Source: Ignavibacteria bacterium RIFOXYB12_FULL_35_14
Lineage (GTDB): Bacteria > Bacteroidota > Ignavibacteria > Ignavibacteriales > Ignavibacteriaceae
Direction of reading: 5' to 3'
Length of the DNA stretch: 64,000 nt
Assembly (NCBI GenBank): GCA_001803045.1
Contig: MHAR01000053.1
Location: 1-64,000, forward strand
The notes under the pieces were generated by a model, which was not told where the DNA came from, searched no databases, and was given only the letters and a program-made list of their open reading frames with translations. Position numbers and translations under genes: made by a program. This document shows, one piece after another, positions 16,520 through 25,589 of this stretch (position 1 is its first letter; each line of letters starts with the position of its first letter).

Positions 16520-18757
16520 ATGAAAATTCTGCCAAACTTTTTTAGAGTCTTAATTATATTCCTGATCTACATTTTAACAAGTTTTAATACACTGGGTCAA
16601 TCAGGTATTGTTAAAGGAAAAATTATCGAAGAGGGAACTGATCTTCCCCTCCAACAAATAAATGTTTTCCTGCAAGGAACCGCACTTGGTGATGCTACCG
16701 ATAAAGATGGAAATTTCAGGATTGTTGGTGCAGAGCCCGGTAAATACGTGTTAAAAGCTTCCGGTATAGGATATACAACAGTAACTTCAGAAGTTACTAT
16801 TGAGAATGGAAAAGAGATTGTTATAAATTTCTCGATGAAAATTCATTCTATTGATGTTGGTGAGGTTTTAGTTTATGGTGCTTCATTTAGGAAAGAAAGA
16901 ATTACTGATGCTCCATCTTCCATATCGATAATTAATGCAAAAGAAATTGAACGTTTTGGTAGTCATGGTCAACTTGCAAAACTTCTTGAAATGGAGCCTG
17001 GCGTAGACATTGCTCAAAGCGGTCTATTTGATTTCAACATTAATACTAGAGGATTTAATAGTTCCTTAAACCGTAGACTACTTATTCTGCTTGATGGAAG
17101 AGACCTTGGAACTGCATTTCTCGGTGCAACCGAATGGAATGGTTTATCAGTTCCGCTTGAAGAACTAGGAAGTTTGGAGCTGGTTAGAGGACCAGGTTCT
17201 GCATTGTATGGTGCAAATGCATTTAATGGAGTGATTAATATTACTTCTCTTCGTCCATCAGAAAATCCCGGAACAAGATTAACTCTTTCGGGGGGAGAAT
17301 CAAGCTCATTTAGAGGTGATATACGTTATGCAGCAAAACGAGGAAACCTTGAGTATAGATTTAACCTTGGCGGATATCAGGGTAAATCTTTTGCTACTTC
17401 AAGGAAGGATTATAATTTTGAATATACCGGGTTAACAGCACTCAACAATGAACAATTAGACCTCGCCACCGATCCAATAAGATCAACTTATGCATCTGGT
17501 AGAATTGACTATACATTTGAGGGTGGCAGTTTTGCTACTGTTGAAGGCGGGCTTACTCAAGTTGAAAATGAAATTATTGTTACTGGAATTGGTAGAGTGC
17601 AAGTTCAAAAAGCAACTAAACCATATCTTAGGTTTAATTATAACGGGAATGGTTTAAATGCTATGTTATGGACCAATGGCAGAAATAACGTTCTTCCTGA
17701 AAAATCTCTTGCCACAGGATTAGATTTGATCCAAAATGCCTGGATTACCCATGCTGAAGTTCAATATAATTTCTCGTTATTACAAAATAAGTTGTTCGTT
17801 GTAACAGGTGCTTCTCACCGTTTTGTGAATATTGATACAAAACAAACTTTGATGTTGGAAAAAAGAAATGATAATGTTTCAGGTATTTTTGCTCAAATGG
17901 AATATAAGTTTACCGAGCAATTTAAATCAGTAGCAGCCATACGTTGGGATAGAAGTTCATTACATGATGATGAAATTTCTCCAAAAGTTGCTCTGGTCTA
18001 TTCAATAAATAAGGACCATACAGTCCGGGCAACTTATAATCGAGCGTTTCAATCACCAAACTACTCAGAACAATATTTATACGTTAAATCACCTCCTACC
18101 ATTCCACCATTTACAACATCAACTCTTTACATAGGTAATCCTAATCTTATAACTGAAAAAATAACTGGATATGAAATTGGGTATAAGGGAATTTTATTTG
18201 ATAGTAAAGTATTTCTTACTTTGGATGGATACTTTAATAAGCTAAAAGATTTTATCACCGATTTGGGACCAACCGGTGGTGAACCCCTTGTTATAAACAA
18301 TATTCGATATGCTCTCTGGAGTTACAACAACGCTGGTGAAGTTAATGAATACGGTTATGAAGTTGGAATTAATTACTATCCCAACGAGCACTGGATTATT
18401 GATGCTAATTATTCGAATTTTAAGTTTGATATAATTAAAAAAGATCCAAAGGATTATCTGCTACCCAACAGCCCGGATTATAAAATTAATTTTGGCTTAA
18501 CTTATTTGACCCAATCAGGTCATGATATATCGGCTAAATTTAAGTATGTACCTACATTTCCTTGGGCCGCAGGAATATTTCGAGATGGTGTAATACTGGC
18601 CTATACAATCGTAAATATAGCGGGAACATACAAATTCTCACCGAATCTTTCTTTGAATTTAAACATTTCTAATTTGTTTGATAGAAGACACTATGAGATT
18701 TTAGGTGGTTCAATTCTTAGACGACGCGCACTGATTACACTTACATATTCAATTTAA
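16520..18757 (+). CDS. TonB-dependent receptor with N-terminal carboxypeptidase-regulatory-like domain
   Basis: A 745-residue outer membrane receptor. A signal peptide (about 1-26) is followed by a CarboxypepD_reg-like beta-sandwich (about 30-108: VKGKIIEEGTDLPLQQINV, then GNFRIVGAEPGKY), a plug domain (about 120-235) with DAPSSISIINAKEI and the closing LELVRGPGSALYGANAFNGV, and a 22-strand barrel ending with LITLTYSI. The N-terminal domain is typical of Bacteroidota receptors. The substrate cannot be assigned; no SusD partner is adjacent, so polysaccharide import is unlikely and a siderophore or vitamin is more plausible. It would be energised by the ExbB/ExbD proteins encoded in this window plus a TonB located elsewhere. 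Confidence 0.93.
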   Translation: MKILPNFFRVLIIFLIYILTSFNTLGQSGIVKGKIIEEGTDLPLQQINVFLQGTALGDATDKDGNFRIVGAEPGKYVLKASGIGYTTVTSEVTIENGKEIVINFSMKIHSIDVGEVLVYGASFRKERITDAPSSISIINAKEIERFGSHGQLAKLLEMEPGVDIAQSGLFDFNINTRGFNSSLNRRLLILLDGRDLGTAFLGATEWNGLSVPLEELGSLELVRGPGSALYGANAFNGVINITSLRPSENPGTRLTLSGGESSSFRGDIRYAAKRGNLEYRFNLGGYQGKSFATSRKDYNFEYTGLTALNNEQLDLATDPIRSTYASGRIDYTFEGGSFATVEGGLTQVENEIIVTGIGRVQVQKATKPYLRFNYNGNGLNAMLWTNGRNNVLPEKSLATGLDLIQNAWITHAEVQYNFSLLQNKLFVVTGASHRFVNIDTKQTLMLEKRNDNVSGIFAQMEYKFTEQFKSVAAIRWDRSSLHDDEISPKVALVYSINKDHTVRATYNRAFQSPNYSEQYLYVKSPPTIPPFTTSTLYIGNPNLITEKITGYEIGYKGILFDSKVFLTLDGYFNKLKDFITDLGPTGGEPLVINNIRYALWSYNNAGEVNEYGYEVGINYYPNEHWIIDANYSNFKFDIIKKDPKDYLLPNSPDYKINFGLTYLTQSGHDISAKFKYVPTFPWAAGIFRDGVILAYTIVNIAGTYKFSPNLSLNLNISNLFDRRHYEILGGSILRRRALITLTYSI

Positions 18758-19204
18758 AGCATTGTTGGTGAGTGTTCAAATAAGTCAATCTGGGTGTAAA
18801 GTTCCCAAATAGTTGGTGAAATAGCTATAAGTTATTCCCTGGTACCGATAGTGTGTTCAAATTGAATGAGCCTCAAATAAAAAAATGTATCCATTTCAGT
18901 TCCAGACCTGGCAATACGAAAGGTTAAGACTTTCATTCCATTAAGATTTACAAGTAAAATAATAAGTGTTTCAGATTAATTGAATAGTAACCCCTCAATC
19001 TATTTGCTCTAAATTATTTTCATAAATGTTATGCTAGTAGTATATAAATTAAGTTTAAAATAATCATCGCTGTTGCAGTCATGGGAATAAGCCAGATCAC
19101 TCCACCCTTCGGTGAAATCTCATCCAGTCTGTTAAATAAAAATTCTTTTGCCTTATCATATTACTTCCTTCGAAATCATTATATGAGTAATTACAATTTT
19201 AAGA

Positions 19205-19262
19205 TTTCTTCTCACTATCATTTAGAAGTTAAAGTTCCAATGCCGGTAATGATTTTGAAATA
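19205..19262 (+). pseudogene. 56-bp duplicated fragment of the biotin carrier gene
   Basis: Positions 19205-19260 match 14439-14494 of the biotin carrier gene at 50 of 56 bases (about 89%), then run into a TAA. Translated, it reads SSHYHLEVKVPMPVMILK against SSHHRLEVKAPMPGMILK in the intact gene. It lacks the biotinylation motif, so it cannot function as a carrier. Confidence 0.8.
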
Positions 19263-19415
19263 AAAAAATTGCAACGGATTAATTTAAAAAGTTGCTTAAT
19301 TTTTTTTCTAGTTTGTAGAGGTAAGATCACCTCGTGGGCTACCTGTCTTTGAAAAAGGCACTTTAGACAATTTATTATTATGATTTGAAATACTAGTTTA
19401 TAGAATATTTCTAAC

Positions 19416-19444
19416 CCGAACTCATTTTAGAGGTCGGATTTTTT
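19416..19444 (+). terminator. Terminator-like hairpin
   Basis: CCGAACTC (19416-19423) and GAGGTCGG (19430-19437) pair at seven of eight positions around a 6-nt loop and are followed by ATTTTTT. There is no intact gene just upstream, so it may be a leftover of a lost gene. Confidence 0.5.
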
Positions 19445-19544
19445 CATTTTAGCCCACTTTTACAGTTTCGATAAGATGGTATTTATTCCTAAGTTTGATT
19501 AAATTGAAATAAATTCTTAACAAAATAATTTTTAGAGGTGCTTT

Positions 19545-19964
19545 ATGGCTTTTTCACTGAACAGAATTATGTTAATTGGACATTTAGGAAAAGATTGTGA
19601 AACTCGTTTCACAACAGGCAATGTTTCCGTTACAAATTTTACTCTTGCTACAACCCATAGTTATAAAGATAAAAACGGCAATTGGAAAGATGAAACTACA
19701 TGGCATAATGTGGTTTCTTTCAGCTTGTCGGATTATATGAAGGAAAATCTAAAAAAAGGTAAGAAATTTTATGTTGAAGGACGCTTAACAAAAAGAGATT
19801 ACACAGATAAAGACGGAAATAAAAAATATTTTACTGAAGTTATTTCGGAACGTCTTCTGCCTTTAGAAGGTACCGCAGGTTCTTCAACTGAAGAAAGCAG
19901 AGCATCAGCCACCGAAGCGACACCGGAAATAACACCGGAAAACAATGAGGATCTTCCATTCTAA
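19545..19964 (+). CDS. ssb: Single-stranded DNA-binding protein
   Basis: A 139-residue SSB with an OB-fold over about residues 4-105 (LNRIMLIGHLGKD at the start, TTWHNVVSF and GKKFYVEGRLTKR in the middle), a short acidic linker and the C-terminal tip EDLPF, which recruits repair and replication proteins. It functions as a tetramer coating single-stranded DNA. The start is supported by AGAGGTG six bases upstream. It is followed 36 nt later by the CNNM/CBS gene, and they may share a transcript. Confidence 0.95.
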   Translation: MAFSLNRIMLIGHLGKDCETRFTTGNVSVTNFTLATTHSYKDKNGNWKDETTWHNVVSFSLSDYMKENLKKGKKFYVEGRLTKRDYTDKDGNKKYFTEVISERLLPLEGTAGSSTEESRASATEATPEITPENNEDLPF

Positions 19965-20000
19965 ATATTTTGTTTAACAAACTGGGAGTGATTTTTTTGT

Positions 20001-21284
20001 TTGGATATTGATTGGCAGTTCAGAATCCTATTTCTTATTCTATGTTTTATTATATCCGCTTTTTTTTCAGGTTCGGAAGTTGCATTATTTTCTCTTGACA
20101 GAAAGAAAATTAAAAATACTTTTACAAATTCTACTTTAATTCAGCATTATCTTAATAATCTGCTCGAACATCCGAGAAGATTGCTGGTGACTATTTTAAT
20201 TGGAAATACAGTTATTAATGTTACTGCCTCCATAATTGCAGTGTCGCTGGCATTGGAATTAGCCGAGTCATTTGGCTTTTCGCGGAACATCGTTCTTACA
20301 TTTCAAATCATCCTCCTTACTTTTCTTATCTTAATGCTTAGCGAGATCACACCTAAAATATGGGCTTCAAAAGATCCGATTTCTTTTGCAAAAATTATTG
20401 CAATTCCAATGTATTGGGTCAATGTTATGATTTTCCCAATTTCCGAAACAATAACAGAGGGCATAAAATTTTTTGCTTCTAAAATAAGTATAGACAAAAA
20501 AAAATCGGCTATTAAGCATGACGAAATAAAAGAGTTAGCAACATTAGGTCTGGAGATGGGAACTATTGAGGATGAAGAGCATGAACTTATTCACAGTATA
20601 GTTGGATTCAAATCGCTTTCAGTCAGTGAAATTATGACGCCGCGTGTCGATATGATTGCAGTATCTTCGGATTCGGATTTTTCTGAGCTTGTCAATGAAA
20701 TTACAAAAACCGGCAGAAGTAGAATTCCATTATATAAAGATGATCTTGATGACATTATTGGAATTATCTATGCAAAGGATTTATTGCCGTACTTTAAAAA
20801 TGCTGAACTGCGTAAAAATATTTCACTCGCTAAGATAGCTCGCAAACCGATGTTTGTTCCCAAAACAAAAATGATTGATGCTCTTATGCATGAGTTCCAG
20901 GAAAAAAAGATGCACATTGCAATTGTAGTTGACGAATATGGCGGCACTGCGGGTTTGGTTTCATTGGAGGATATCATCGAAGAAATAATCGGTGAAATTA
21001 GAGATGAGTACGATAAAGAGGAAAACACTGTAACAAAACTTGATGACAATAATTTTATGGTGCTAGGCAGAATTTCCATTGATGAACTGAAGGAAATTTT
21101 AGATATTAATATCAATACGGAAGAAGCTGAATATGATACCATTGCTGGATTAGTATTAAATTTTGCCGGCCAAATTCCAAAGGAGGGTTATTCTTTTGAG
21201 TTTGAAAATCATAGATTTACAGTCAAAGAAATTATGAATAAGAGGATTAAAAAAGTCCAGATAGAAATACTTTTAGAAGCATAA
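20001..21284 (+). CDS. CNNM/DUF21 and CBS domain membrane protein (hemolysin C/CorC-like)
   Basis: A 427-residue protein with an N-terminal CNNM (DUF21) membrane domain of four segments (about 1-180, containing FFSGSEVALFSLDRK and LSEITPK), two CBS domains (about 200-320; VSEIMTPRVDMIAV, then IVVDEYGGTAGLVSLEDI) and a C-terminal CorC_HlyC domain. Relatives are magnesium/cobalt transport or efflux proteins; the old hemolysin label reflects homology only. In some Bacteroidota a variant (GldE) has this architecture and supports gliding, but nothing adjacent here points to that. The start is the TTG at 20001, with GGGAGTG upstream at 19984-19990. Confidence 0.88.
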   Translation: MDIDWQFRILFLILCFIISAFFSGSEVALFSLDRKKIKNTFTNSTLIQHYLNNLLEHPRRLLVTILIGNTVINVTASIIAVSLALELAESFGFSRNIVLTFQIILLTFLILMLSEITPKIWASKDPISFAKIIAIPMYWVNVMIFPISETITEGIKFFASKISIDKKKSAIKHDEIKELATLGLEMGTIEDEEHELIHSIVGFKSLSVSEIMTPRVDMIAVSSDSDFSELVNEITKTGRSRIPLYKDDLDDIIGIIYAKDLLPYFKNAELRKNISLAKIARKPMFVPKTKMIDALMHEFQEKKMHIAIVVDEYGGTAGLVSLEDIIEEIIGEIRDEYDKEENTVTKLDDNNFMVLGRISIDELKEILDININTEEAEYDTIAGLVLNFAGQIPKEGYSFEFENHRFTVKEIMNKRIKKVQIEILLEA

Positions 21285-21290
21285 TCAAAA

Positions 21291-21650
21291 ATGAAGAAAG
21301 GGTGTTTCATAACCGCTGTTGTTGTCTTTACTATACTTCTCGGTACGGCGCTGTACATTTTTCAAAATCATTTTGATGATTTGGTTGTGAATCCAGGTAA
21401 AAAATGGTTAGCCGGTTTTGTGAAAGATGAATTAGATGCAAAATTAATTTCTGTTATTGATTCTCCTGAAAAAACAGAATTGAAAAAACTCATAAGCGAT
21501 TATTCTGAAAATACGGAGGCATTAAAAAAGTTTAGCGAAAAGGATATTAATAAATTGATAACCGCTGTTGAATCAGCAATGTCTGACAGCATAATTCAGA
21601 AATTAGAACTTGAAGAAATATCACTCATAATTAAATCAAAATCAAAATGA
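21291..21650 (+). CDS. Hypothetical membrane-anchored protein
   Basis: A 119-residue protein of no family I recognise. A single membrane anchor at about residues 5-24 (CFITAVVVFTILLGTALYIF) leads into a helical, charged extracytoplasmic part. It lies 6 nt after the CNNM gene and overlaps the next gene by 4 nt (ATGA), so it is probably translated with the MlaD-like protein and could be its partner at the membrane; that is inferred from coupling alone. Confidence 0.7.
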   Translation: MKKGCFITAVVVFTILLGTALYIFQNHFDDLVVNPGKKWLAGFVKDELDAKLISVIDSPEKTELKKLISDYSENTEALKKFSEKDINKLITAVESAMSDSIIQKLELEEISLIIKSKSK

Positions 21651-22561
21651 AAGATCAACGTAAAACAGAGCTAAAGGTTGGAATTGCAGTTATTGTGGGA
21701 CTAATACTTTTTATCTGGATTCTTACCTGGGCAAAAAATTTCAGTTTATCCACTACTGAAAAAAGTATACTTGTAAGTTTTAAGAATGTTTCCGGCCTCG
21801 AAATTGGCGATGAAGTATCGATTAATGGCGTGAAAAAAGGATTTGTGGATGACTTTAAAATTGAAGGCGATAATGTTATTGTAAAATTGTCACTTGAAAA
21901 TGATACTCCGATTAAAGAAGATGCTGTGTTTAGGATAGCAATGCTCGATTTAATGGGAGGTAAAAAGGTTGAAATATACCCTGGAATTTCGCCTCAAAAT
22001 ATTGACTATTCGAAGGTGCAAACCGGATCTTTCACTGCGGATATTGCTTCTGTGATGGCGATGGTCGGCGGAGTTCAAGACGATATTAATTCTTCTATAA
22101 AAGATATGAAAATCACTTTGACTGCATTGAATAATTACTTAACTGATAAGCAGTTAAATCAAAATATTAAAAGCTCAGTGGATAACTTAAGCGAAGCTGC
22201 TAAAAAATTGAACTCAATGATGGATGAAAATAGGGAGAACTTAAAAAAGCTCATAGGTAACAGTGTTGAACTTAGTGAAGAAGCAAAATTAATCCTGAAT
22301 CAGAATAAGGATGAGATAGGGAAGACATTCAAGGAAATGAAAATCTTGCTTGAAAGAACAAATTCTTTAGTTACTAAAGCAAATGATTTTGCCGATGAAA
22401 TTAAAAACAAGAATAATACTCTTGGTAAATTATTATATGATGATGAACTATATTCTTCTCTTACCAAATCGATCACTCAATTGAATGAACTAACTATCTT
22501 GATACTTGAGCAGCTAAAAGGGGATGGATTTAAGGTTGATGCAGATGTCGATTTATTCTAA
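21647..22561 (+). CDS. MlaD/MCE domain lipid-transport protein
   Basis: A 304-residue protein with one N-terminal membrane anchor (about 12-30), an MCE domain (about 38-115; FKNVSGLEIGDEVSINGVKKG is the defining start) and a long helical C-terminal part with coiled-coil character. In MCE systems such proteins form periplasmic hexamers that carry phospholipids between membranes, working with an MlaE permease and MlaF ATPase. Neither of those is adjacent, so here the MCE protein is an orphan linked instead to a small membrane-anchored protein and a gamma-glutamyltransferase. Confidence 0.88.
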   Translation: MKDQRKTELKVGIAVIVGLILFIWILTWAKNFSLSTTEKSILVSFKNVSGLEIGDEVSINGVKKGFVDDFKIEGDNVIVKLSLENDTPIKEDAVFRIAMLDLMGGKKVEIYPGISPQNIDYSKVQTGSFTADIASVMAMVGGVQDDINSSIKDMKITLTALNNYLTDKQLNQNIKSSVDNLSEAAKKLNSMMDENRENLKKLIGNSVELSEEAKLILNQNKDEIGKTFKEMKILLERTNSLVTKANDFADEIKNKNNTLGKLLYDDELYSSLTKSITQLNELTILILEQLKGDGFKVDADVDLF

Positions 22562-24248
22562 AAAGGTATTTCTGGTTTTTTGCATTTTATTTTTTGTACC
22601 AGAATTTTCTGTTCGAGCTGATGCACCTGATCCCGTACGAAGAAAAAATGGAATGGTCGTATCCGCAAGCAATTTGGCTTCCAAAGTTGGTTTACAAGTT
22701 TTAAAGAAGGGCGGGAATGCTGTCGACGCAGCAGTTGCAGTTGGATTTGCCTTAGCGGTTACTTATCCTTCTGCGGGAAATATTGGCGGCGGCGGTTTCA
22801 TGGTTATTCATTTAAAAGATGGAAAGAACATCACAATTGATTACCGTGAAAAAGCGCCAATAAATGCTGCAAGTGAAATGTATTTTGATGAAAAGGGAAG
22901 TGTTGATACTAATAAAATCCAAGAAGGAGTTCTTTCCTCAGGAGTTCCGGGAAGTGTTGCAGGATTGATTTATGCACTCGAAAAATATGGTACGTTGAAA
23001 TTGGCAGATGTGATCCAACCTGCTATCAATCTCGCTGAAATAGGTTTTCCTTTAGAATATAGATTAGCTCAATCATTTAAAAGTTATTTAGATTACTTTA
23101 AGAAGTACGAATCATCACTCAAAATATTTTCTAAGAACGGTTTACCCTATCTCGAAGGTGAAATTTTCAAACAGCCGGATCTCGCTTTCACACTAAAACA
23201 AATTAAAGAAAAAGGAAGAGACAGTTTTTATAAAGGAAAAGTTGCCGAGCTGATCGTTCAACAGAGTAAAAAACTTGGCGGAATTATTACACTAGAAGAT
23301 TTGGAAAATTATCAAGCTGTCGAACGGCAAGCGATCACCGGTAGTTATAAAGAATTTGAAGTCGTGTCAATGGGACCTCCAAGCGCAGGTGGAATTGGTC
23401 TTATTCAACTGTTAAATGTGCTTGAGAATCTCAACTTTAGCAAAGCCGAATGGGGCAGCAGTAAATATATTCATGTATTAGTTGAAGCTATGAAATATGT
23501 TTATGCGGATAGAAGTGTTCACCTCGGTGATGAAGATTTTTATCCTGTGCCCAAGGGTTGGCTATTATCTAAACGATATTCAAAAGAGATTTTTGGAAAA
23601 ATCTCAGATGAAGCAATTGCATCTGAAAAAGTTTTTGCAGGTAATCCTAAATTGTATAAGGAGAGTGAAGAGACAACTCATTATTCTGTTTACGATGGAC
23701 AAGGAAATGCCGTCAGTACAACCACCACAATAAATTCAGGATATGGTTCTAAAGTGGTGGTAGATGGTGCAGGTTTCTTGCTGAATAATGAAATGGATGA
23801 CTTTAGTGTTCAGCCGGGATTTGCAAATCAATTCGGATTGATAGGAAGTAAAGCCAACTCGATTGAACCCGGGAAAAGAATGTTAAGTTCAATGACTCCG
23901 ACAATTATTCTTAAAGATGGATTTCCATATCTTATTGCTGGTTCACCAGGCGGTTCAACAATTTTAACTGTTGTTCTGCAAGTGATTCTAAATTGTATCA
24001 ACTTTAAGATGGATATTCAAGAAGCAATTAACCAGCCAAGGTTTCATCATCAGTGGCTTCCCGATCAAATTGATTATGAAGAATTTGGGATGGCCGTAGA
24101 TGTGATAGATAACCTGGTTAAACGCGGACATAAGATTGGTCAAATAAAATCTTTAGGCAGAGTTGAAGGAATTTTAATTGATATAGAAAATAATATAATT
24201 TTCGGAGCAACTGATCCGCGAGGTTTTGGATCGGCTGAAGGATACTAA
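22545..24248 (+). CDS. ggt: Gamma-glutamyltransferase
   Basis: An N-terminal nucleophile hydrolase that cleaves gamma-glutamyl bonds such as in glutathione. An export signal (about 1-25) precedes the enzyme; the precursor is cut autocatalytically before the Thr of TTHYSV (residue 377 from this start), giving large and small subunits. Other family marks are GGNAVDAAVA, NIGGGGFMV and SPGGSTI. The start is uncertain: ATGs at 22524, 22539 and 22545 are in frame; AAGG at 22532-22535 suits 22545 best. All overlap the end of the MlaD gene by 17-38 nt. Length about 567 residues, normal for the family. Confidence 0.93.
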   Translation: MSIYSKKVFLVFCILFFVPEFSVRADAPDPVRRKNGMVVSASNLASKVGLQVLKKGGNAVDAAVAVGFALAVTYPSAGNIGGGGFMVIHLKDGKNITIDYREKAPINAASEMYFDEKGSVDTNKIQEGVLSSGVPGSVAGLIYALEKYGTLKLADVIQPAINLAEIGFPLEYRLAQSFKSYLDYFKKYESSLKIFSKNGLPYLEGEIFKQPDLAFTLKQIKEKGRDSFYKGKVAELIVQQSKKLGGIITLEDLENYQAVERQAITGSYKEFEVVSMGPPSAGGIGLIQLLNVLENLNFSKAEWGSSKYIHVLVEAMKYVYADRSVHLGDEDFYPVPKGWLLSKRYSKEIFGKISDEAIASEKVFAGNPKLYKESEETTHYSVYDGQGNAVSTTTTINSGYGSKVVVDGAGFLLNNEMDDFSVQPGFANQFGLIGSKANSIEPGKRMLSSMTPTIILKDGFPYLIAGSPGGSTILTVVLQVILNCINFKMDIQEAINQPRFHHQWLPDQIDYEEFGMAVDVIDNLVKRGHKIGQIKSLGRVEGILIDIENNIIFGATDPRGFGSAEGY

Positions 24249-24275
24249 GCAATATTTTTTACAGCAAAGATAAAA

Positions 24276-24662
24276 ATGGTTATTGGAATTGGAATAGATA
24301 TCATCGAGATAGATAGAATTAAGGAAAGTATCGAAAAGTTTGGCGATCGTTTTCTTAATAAAATTTATACGCAAAAAGAATTAGACTACTGCCTAAAAAA
24401 GAATAACAAATATCAGCATCTTGCAGCACGATTTGCTGCTAAGGAAGCGGTCTACAAGGCTTTAGCCACCGGCTGGGATGCAGATGTAAGCTGGCAAAAT
24501 ATCGAAATTTCAAATGAGCCGAATGGAATGCCAATTGTTACGCTTCAAGGAAAATTGAAAAAATTTTTACACAAAGGAAAAGATTTAAAGATTTCTATGA
24601 GTCATTCACGAGATTATGTTGCTTGTATGGCAATTGTTTACAAAAGCGATTCCGATAAGTGA
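24276..24662 (+). CDS. acpS: Holo-[acyl-carrier-protein] synthase
   Basis: A 128-residue phosphopantetheinyl transferase that converts apo-ACP to holo-ACP using coenzyme A. It begins with GIGIDIIEIDRI, whose Asp8 is a magnesium ligand, and has RFAAKEAVYKAL with the second ligand Glu and the CoA-binding Lys, and the C-terminal ISMSHSRDYV. Full length for AcpS. It lies 27 nt after ggt. Confidence 0.95.
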   Translation: MVIGIGIDIIEIDRIKESIEKFGDRFLNKIYTQKELDYCLKKNNKYQHLAARFAAKEAVYKALATGWDADVSWQNIEISNEPNGMPIVTLQGKLKKFLHKGKDLKISMSHSRDYVACMAIVYKSDSDK

Positions 24663-24674
24663 TAGTATGGATAT

Positions 24675-24705
24675 TAAACTTAACTTTTACTTGATGCTAA
24701 GTTTA
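24675..24705. repeat. 8-bp inverted repeat downstream of acpS
   Basis: TAAACTTA (24675-24682) and TAAGTTTA (24698-24705) are perfect inverted arms with a 15-nt gap. There is no T-run. It lies in the 100-bp space before a small membrane-protein gene and might be an operator or weak mRNA hairpin. Confidence 0.3.
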
Positions 24706-24762
24706 GTAATAGCAAAAGCATTTCTAATTTTTTATATTTGTACAAATTAAATTAGTGATACC

Positions 24763-24963
24763 GTGGACAATCAGAAAAAGTTCGAAATATTCAGTTACAT
24801 CTCAATAGGATTTGTTGCGATTGTTTTAGTTCTGATGTATACTGAGGTGATTCCATTGTCATGGTTTATTCCAATTTTAATTTTCAGCTTAATTCTTTTA
24901 GGAATAAGATTCGCTTTAAGATTTTATTTTATAATTAAAAATAAAAAAATCAATAAGGAGTAA
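24763..24963 (+). CDS. Small hypothetical membrane protein
   Basis: A 66-residue protein with two hydrophobic segments (about 10-27 and 34-56) and a Lys-rich C-terminus; no family recognised. The start is a GTG at 24763. It lies in a 346-bp interval between acpS and the HNH gene, and its stop TAA is followed within 50 nt by the next gene in the same frame. TATATTTG at 24733-24740 matches the -7 element of Bacteroidota promoters, but no -33 partner is clear. Confidence 0.55.
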   Translation: MDNQKKFEIFSYISIGFVAIVLVLMYTEVIPLSWFIPILIFSLILLGIRFALRFYFIIKNKKINKE

Positions 24964-25008
24964 GTCTTCGAACCCTCAAAACCGCTTAATGGAAAATTAA
25001 ATGCCAAA

Positions 25009-25500
25009 GTGCTGATTCTGAACCAAAGTTACGAACCTCTAACAGTCTGCAATATAAAAAAAGCAGTGGTGCTCGTTTTTCTTGGAAAAGCTGAAATGGT
25101 GCTCAAAGATGCAAAAAAGAATCTTCATACTGTTTCAAAAACTTATCCATGGCCAAGCGTTATCCGTCTGAGCCGTTTTGCTCATGTTCCATACAAGCGA
25201 GTTGTGCTTACCCGTAAAAATATTTTAAGGAGAGACAGCTATAAGTGTGGATATTGCGGAAGGGGAGATTTGCCTTTAACAATTGATCACGTGGTTCCAA
25301 AAGCTCGTGGTGGATCGGAAAGCTGGGAAAATTTAATTTGTGCTTGCACAACCTGTAATAATAAGAAGAGTGATCATACCCCTGAAGAAGCAAAAATGCA
25401 TCTTCGTCACAATCCTTTTAAACCGAGCCACATAATGTTCATAAAACATGCTGTCGGTAAGCTCGATGAAAGCTGGAAACCTTATCTTTACTTGTCTTAA
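25009..25500 (+). CDS. HNH endonuclease family protein
   Basis: A 163-residue protein of the widely conserved HNH family that begins VLILNQSYEPLTVCN. The HNH core occupies about residues 75-125: YKCGYCGRGDLPLTIDHVVP (His as general base) and CTTCNNKK (two CxxC pairs binding structural zinc). These stand-alone chromosomal proteins are common in bacteria and not linked to restriction; their role is unknown. The start is a GTG at 25009; the frame is open upstream to the TAA at 24961 but contains no ATG, so the true start may be a few codons earlier. Confidence 0.85.
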   Translation: MLILNQSYEPLTVCNIKKAVVLVFLGKAEMVLKDAKKNLHTVSKTYPWPSVIRLSRFAHVPYKRVVLTRKNILRRDSYKCGYCGRGDLPLTIDHVVPKARGGSESWENLICACTTCNNKKSDHTPEEAKMHLRHNPFKPSHIMFIKHAVGKLDESWKPYLYLS

Positions 25501-25589
25501 TTTCTTATCTGACAAGAGATAAATACAAGATTATTACAATCTTAATTCGTATTTTTCACATCAAAGTTTTAGAAAATTAATAATCTTAC

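Larger units (their letters stand above)
18758..19544. other. 787-bp non-coding stretch with gene debris
   Basis: Between the TonB receptor and ssb there is no supportable gene. It contains the biotin carrier fragment at 19205-19262, a terminator-like hairpin at 19416-19444, and the ssb ribosome binding site (AGAGGTG, 19533-19539). A 60-codon reading frame at 19081-19263 exists only because it runs into the duplicated fragment. Confidence 0.6.

Noticed and set aside
19081-19263. A 60-codon plus-strand reading frame before ssb
   Set aside because: Its only protein-like part is the duplicated biotin carrier fragment; the upstream portion has no coding character, so it is debris and not a gene.
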